From NCBI RefSeq assembly GCF_001039355.2, contig NW_019774736.1:737227-801226 (forward strand): a stretch of DNA of 64,000 nucleotides. Reading direction: 5' to 3'. The translations under genes and the position numbers were made by a program. This DNA is from Lingula anatina. Its lineage: Eukaryota; Brachiopoda; Lingulata; Lingulida; Lingulidae. Of this stretch, positions 61,047 to 64,000 are shown in pieces; position 1 is the first letter of the stretch; each line of letters opens with the position of its first letter. Under the pieces are notes generated by a model. It was not told where the DNA came from. It saw nothing but the letters and a program-made list of their open reading frames with translations, and did no database searches.

Positions 61047-62339
61047 GCTGTATGTTTGGACCTAGCCCTCTGACTCTGCAGACAGTTTCCTTCAAACATT
61101 GTTAGCATGCATTTAATGATTTATCCTGGCTGCCAACAAATAGCTTTGTGAAGCCATGGCAAGCTTATTTCACACCATTATGGCCCCATTACTGCCACAA
61201 TATTGCCTTTATTGCCAAAGCTTCCTTTCTATTATTGATGAACTCTCTTGTGAACTATTTTTAGTATTATTAAAACTAACGAGATCTAGTTGAGGTGAAA
61301 ACAGAACTTTTAAAGTTTGAGAATAAAATAAATAGAGAGAGATGCAAGAGAGAAATCTTTTTTCTGGAAAAGAAAGAGACCAATGAACTGTTACACTGTT
61401 AAGAGATGGTTTGATGTAAGAAGAGGATGCCTTAATTGTTGCTGGTTGTATTGATATATGAAGAGCAAATGCATGTATGCATTTCAAATTATCTGCAGGA
61501 GTTGGACATCACCTGCATTTCATATTATTTACAATTAACTATAATACCAGGAACATTGGCATCAAAAGCAGGCCTTTGAACCACTTTCAAATCTTTGATA
61601 TCACAATGCATACACTTCAAAACAATCTTTCTATATTTTAGACATGTTCAGAGCTGGTTCAGCAAGAACTGGAAGTAGTCTGGCTATATACCTGACAGTC
61701 ATAACTGGATGTTCTATTTGCTTAACATGGGGATTGAAATTTATATGTCCCAGTGATGACATCAGTTAAACTGGGTTCCCATAACTAGATTGATCTAACG
61801 AGATCGATCCATCTCTGAGGGGTTTCTCACTAAATTGCTTTCAGCTTAAGTGGGTTTGATGTCTGGCACGCCTACTGAAGCTGCTAAATGATAATCAATT
61901 ACCCCCTAGCAGTTTCAGTAGGCATAACAGACATCTAAGTTGCTTAAGTTGATTGAAATTTAGTGAGAATCCCCTCAGAGATAGAGCGATCCACAGTTAG
62001 TACAATAGGGTCTGGTCCACAGTTAGTACAATAGGGTCTGGTCCACAGTTAGTACAATAGGGTCTGGGAATGGTCCCTTAGACTGGATTGGATCTAAGCC
62101 AGGAATTGTGTACCCAATGTCATATACCTCTACTGTTTTGTATTGTCTTATTAAGGTACAATATGTAAAATTGCATACATTTTTGTTTAATTTTGTTTTT
62201 AAATTTAAGTACGGCATCAAGAAGAAGGACCCCTTTGCTATAATGGAGGACCCAGATATGGAAGGACGTCTTGGAAGAAAAAGAAAAACCCCAGCCGAAC
62301 TTGCAGCAGAGGCACAGGCAGCAGAAGAGGATGAAGGAA
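55815..62339 (+). CDS. cpx: Complexin (3' end outside window)
   Basis: A cytosolic presynaptic protein that binds assembled SNARE complexes, clamping spontaneous and promoting calcium-triggered vesicle fusion. Coding exons are 55815-55869, 59842-60005 and 62210-62339, with GT-AG junctions and phases 1, 0 and provisionally 1. The N-terminus MAAFIAKQLVGNKLESVKG is typical of invertebrate complexins. An acidic linker leads to the Glu/Arg-rich accessory and central helices (ARREAEEKRIEKHRKMEEER then EELRQGIRDKYGIKKK), the SNARE-binding core, ending in the conserved RDKYGIKKK. The last exon seen carries GRLGRKRKTPAELAAEAQAA. At 62340 a weak donor (gtaatc) would lead to a further C-terminal exon beyond the window. 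Reading through gives a stop at 62374 with a cysteine-rich tail. ATG context is caagATGG, preceded by an in-exon 5' UTR from 55690. Confidence 0.94.
55870..59841. other. Complexin intron 1
   Basis: 3.97 kb, AT-rich. A short AAT array lies near 57265-57285. At 59380-59610 'ctggcc', 'cagattta' and 'tctgcctg' elements recur in both orientations, perhaps a decayed fold-back element. No gene recognised. Confidence 0.55.
59842..60005 (+). CDS. cpx: Complexin exon 2: acidic linker, accessory and central helix
   Basis: Acceptor aataccag, donor gtaaca, 164 bases. It encodes Gly/Asp/Glu-rich sequence, then the heptad-like Glu/Arg/Lys helix and the first part of the SNARE-binding helix up to RDK. Confidence 0.96.
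60517..60721. mobile_element. MITE family B, copy 2 (best preserved)
   Basis: The ends CATTCCCATAGATTTAGATC and the inverse of CATTTCCATAGATTTTAGAT form a 24-base inverted repeat. The interior is palindromic. It lies in complexin intron 2. Confidence 0.85.
61004..61044. repeat. (CA)n microsatellite
   Basis: About 20 pure CA units in complexin intron 2. Confidence 0.95.
61774..61995. mobile_element. MITE family B, copy 3, right end replaced
   Basis: The left end GGTTCCCATAACTAGATTGA and the central palindrome are present. The right inverted repeat breaks off at 'gatccacag', where a 26-base tandem array begins. Confidence 0.75.
61991..62067 (+). repeat. 26-bp tandem repeat, three units
   Basis: Three essentially identical units of ccacagttagtacaataggg plus tctggt start at 61991, 62017 and 62043. 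The array lies about 140 bases upstream of complexin exon 3. Confidence 0.93.
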
Positions 62340-62374
62340 GTAATCTCTTATGTTGTTGTATGGGCTTTGCATAA
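62210..62374 (+). CDS. cpx: Complexin exon 3 with possible read-through Cys-rich C-terminus
   Basis: Acceptor aaatttaag. It begins YGIKKKDPFA and continues to AAEEDEG. If the weak donor at 62340 is not used, translation adds SNLLCCCMGFA and stops at 62374. Three adjacent cysteines could be palmitoylated. Many invertebrate complexins have alternative C-terminal exons, some lipidated, so this may be a real isoform. Confidence 0.8.
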   Translation, partial: YGIKKKDPFAIMEDPDMEGRLGRKRKTPAELAAEAQAAEEDEGSNLLCCCMGFA

Positions 62375-63520
62375 TTAAGATGGGGATATGTATTAATTTT
62401 GCAAATGTACTTGACTTCCACACTCATAAGCAATTTCTTTGATATTGTAGTTATGTAGATCTTACTTATTACTTGTTAAATGTTCAGGTATATTCAGATA
62501 TTGTTATGTTTACATTTTATATGGATTGCCATGGTCACTGCATTTGGCAGTATTGATAAGGCAAAACCTATTTATTTCATGAGTGCAAAATTTGTAATGA
62601 GCATAATAATGTGCAGCTGGTGCTTTTGGATTTTGCATATTCACTAACCCGTTTCTTTTGAATTTTTTAAGCCATTTATTTATGGAGCAGAAAAAATCTT
62701 AATATTTTGGTGCAGTATCCATTTCTTCTTCTGTTTTGCCAGAACTAAACCACAATGACCGTGTTGTTTTGGGTTAAATGGACACAAAAGCCAGAAATAA
62801 ACAGACTGGTTTTTGACTGTTTGAGCTTACTAAATTCTCATGTAAAACAAAAGTTTGCATAAAAAGTACTCTATCTTTTGTGTGATTGATGGATAAATAT
62901 TATCGAAAGCACATTTAATATTCCAAGCTGAGACACCCTGAGCTTGAAAGCAGATGTGTGCCAGCTTAATTCTTATAATTATCAAACTTTCATATGCCTT
63001 CATTTACCAGCTCCGACATTCAGTGGCAAGTTTGATTATAGTTTACCAAATGCAAAATTGGTTATCAGGAATTCCAAGCTTCCACAGAAGGGCATGTGAC
63101 ATACTTACTTCCATCAAATGTGACAAGCAGGCAAGCATTGAAATTTGATAATGAAGATGCTGGTCGGCATTGTCTCTGAAACTCTGGTTTAGTGAAGAGT
63201 ATGCTTTATGGAAAATGTGGAAAAATGCAAGCAGGATTTTTGAATGGAAGTGATCTCTCAGTAATAAAGCAAAATAACTATGCCCAATAAATAAAGCACA
63301 TGAATTTCCTCAAGCAGGACACTACACTGAGTTTGAAATTAATAATAAATGCTGAAAGCTCAATGATTAAATGAATGGAATATATTTGAAGATCAAGTAT
63401 ATTCAAGTTTAAGTGTTAACCCTTATGCCACATTTAGTTGCTTTTTTTACAGGTCGATAGTGGCATGATATATAATGGACAGTTGTGTATTTCATTATTT
63501 ATTTGGGTATAATTGTACCA
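62375..63520. other. Complexin intron 3 or 3' flank
   Basis: AT-rich. I looked for a complexin C-terminal exon (amphipathic or CAAX-ending) and found none here. Confidence 0.5.
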
Positions 63521-64000
63521 CCAGCGTAGGCGCTGGCGGTACCCATGGTTTTAGTCCCGACCTGTATGTTCCGCCGGCTCCGCCGCCAAGTCACCATTAC
63601 CGCTTCTCCTCCTAGACTCCTGTACCCATCTCTTGGATTTAGGTCACCTATAATCTCAACTGGTTCCACGTAAAATTTGGGCTTTGTCGGTATTGGGGTC
63701 TAGGTGTGGCACTCATTGCAATGCACCCTTGTCTAAAAATGGCAAAATTAAATGCTAATTATCTACCCTACGGAAGGAGTTATGGGAAAAATTTCTACAG
63801 ACAGCTTTCCAAAAGTCATATGTGTAGATTTAAAATATGCCCTTGGATTTGACCTTTGACCTTTATTTCAAGGTCAAAAGGGCCAAAATTTTTAAAAAAA
63901 TGAAATTTTTTATGAAAAAAATTTTTTTTGCCCTGTTATTCAGACACCACACAGACTTAACCAATAATATTATTGGAAAGTGTTACCCTTCGGGTCATCT
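63521..64000. repeat. Probable dispersed repeat with GC-rich hairpin head, runs off window
   Basis: Begins near a hairpin (accaccagcgtaggcgctgg, GC-rich, unlike surroundings) followed by 'ccgccggctccgccgcc', then non-coding sequence including 'tgacctttgacct' and a second half-site. It looks like a multicopy element by composition and abrupt change, but only one copy is in the window. Confidence 0.45.
63850..63862 (-). promoter_or_regulatory. Perfect DR1 nuclear-receptor motif
   Basis: The minus strand reads AGGTCAAAGGTCA, two AGGTCA half-sites one base apart, the classical DR1 for RXR/HNF4-type dimers. A further AGGTCA lies on the plus strand at 63871-63876. It lies inside a probable repeat. 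Function not shown. Confidence 0.4.

Noticed and set aside
62954-63148. 64-codon plus-strand open frame, considered as the complexin C-terminal exon
   Set aside because: It lacks the acidic/amphipathic or CAAX-type end expected and has no matching acceptor phase.

Overview
The window is intron-rich, AT-rich animal nuclear DNA. It carries many microsatellites, miniature inverted-repeat transposons and older dispersed repeats, and no rRNA, tRNA or prokaryotic-type genes were seen. HR96/NR1J-type nuclear receptors together with a protostome-like complexin point to a protostome, most likely a marine lophotrochozoan such as a mollusc, brachiopod or annelid. The species cannot be read from the sequence.

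Region by region: (1) 1-14144 holds a plus-strand nuclear receptor gene with five coding exons, 4829-14144. A roughly 3.4-kb segment (1-3430) is repeated at 5921-9598 inside its first long intron. (2) 14145-23815 has no recognised gene and contains several repeat families, including an odd hairpin-headed element near 20.2-21.8 kb. (3) 23816-47279 is a minus-strand nuclear receptor locus that converges on the first gene. It has one exon for the N-terminus and one for zinc finger 1, followed by two complete downstream cassettes (zinc finger 2 plus ligand-binding domain) at 34.6-31.8 kb and 25.1-23.8 kb. I found no second zinc-finger-1 exon. The simplest reading is one gene with alternative 3' cassettes giving two receptors. 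A nine-base coding first exon (Met-Ala-Glu) fits at 47271-47279. (4) 47717-48674 is a 958-bp transposon-like element with clean terminal inverted repeats, just upstream of that receptor gene. (5) 53998-62339 and beyond is the plus-strand complexin gene: a likely 5' UTR exon, three coding exons, and a 3' end outside the window. (6) The last ~450 bases are a different repeat that contains a perfect DR1 nuclear-receptor motif.

How the genes relate: the NR1J receptors are expected to be ligand-gated transcription factors for xenobiotics, lipids or steroid-like compounds, probably partnered with RXR. All share the same exon plan and intron phases, so they arose by duplication. Complexin is a neuronal SNARE regulator and is functionally unrelated. 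The most interesting item is the receptor locus with one first finger and two alternative second-finger/ligand-domain cassettes.
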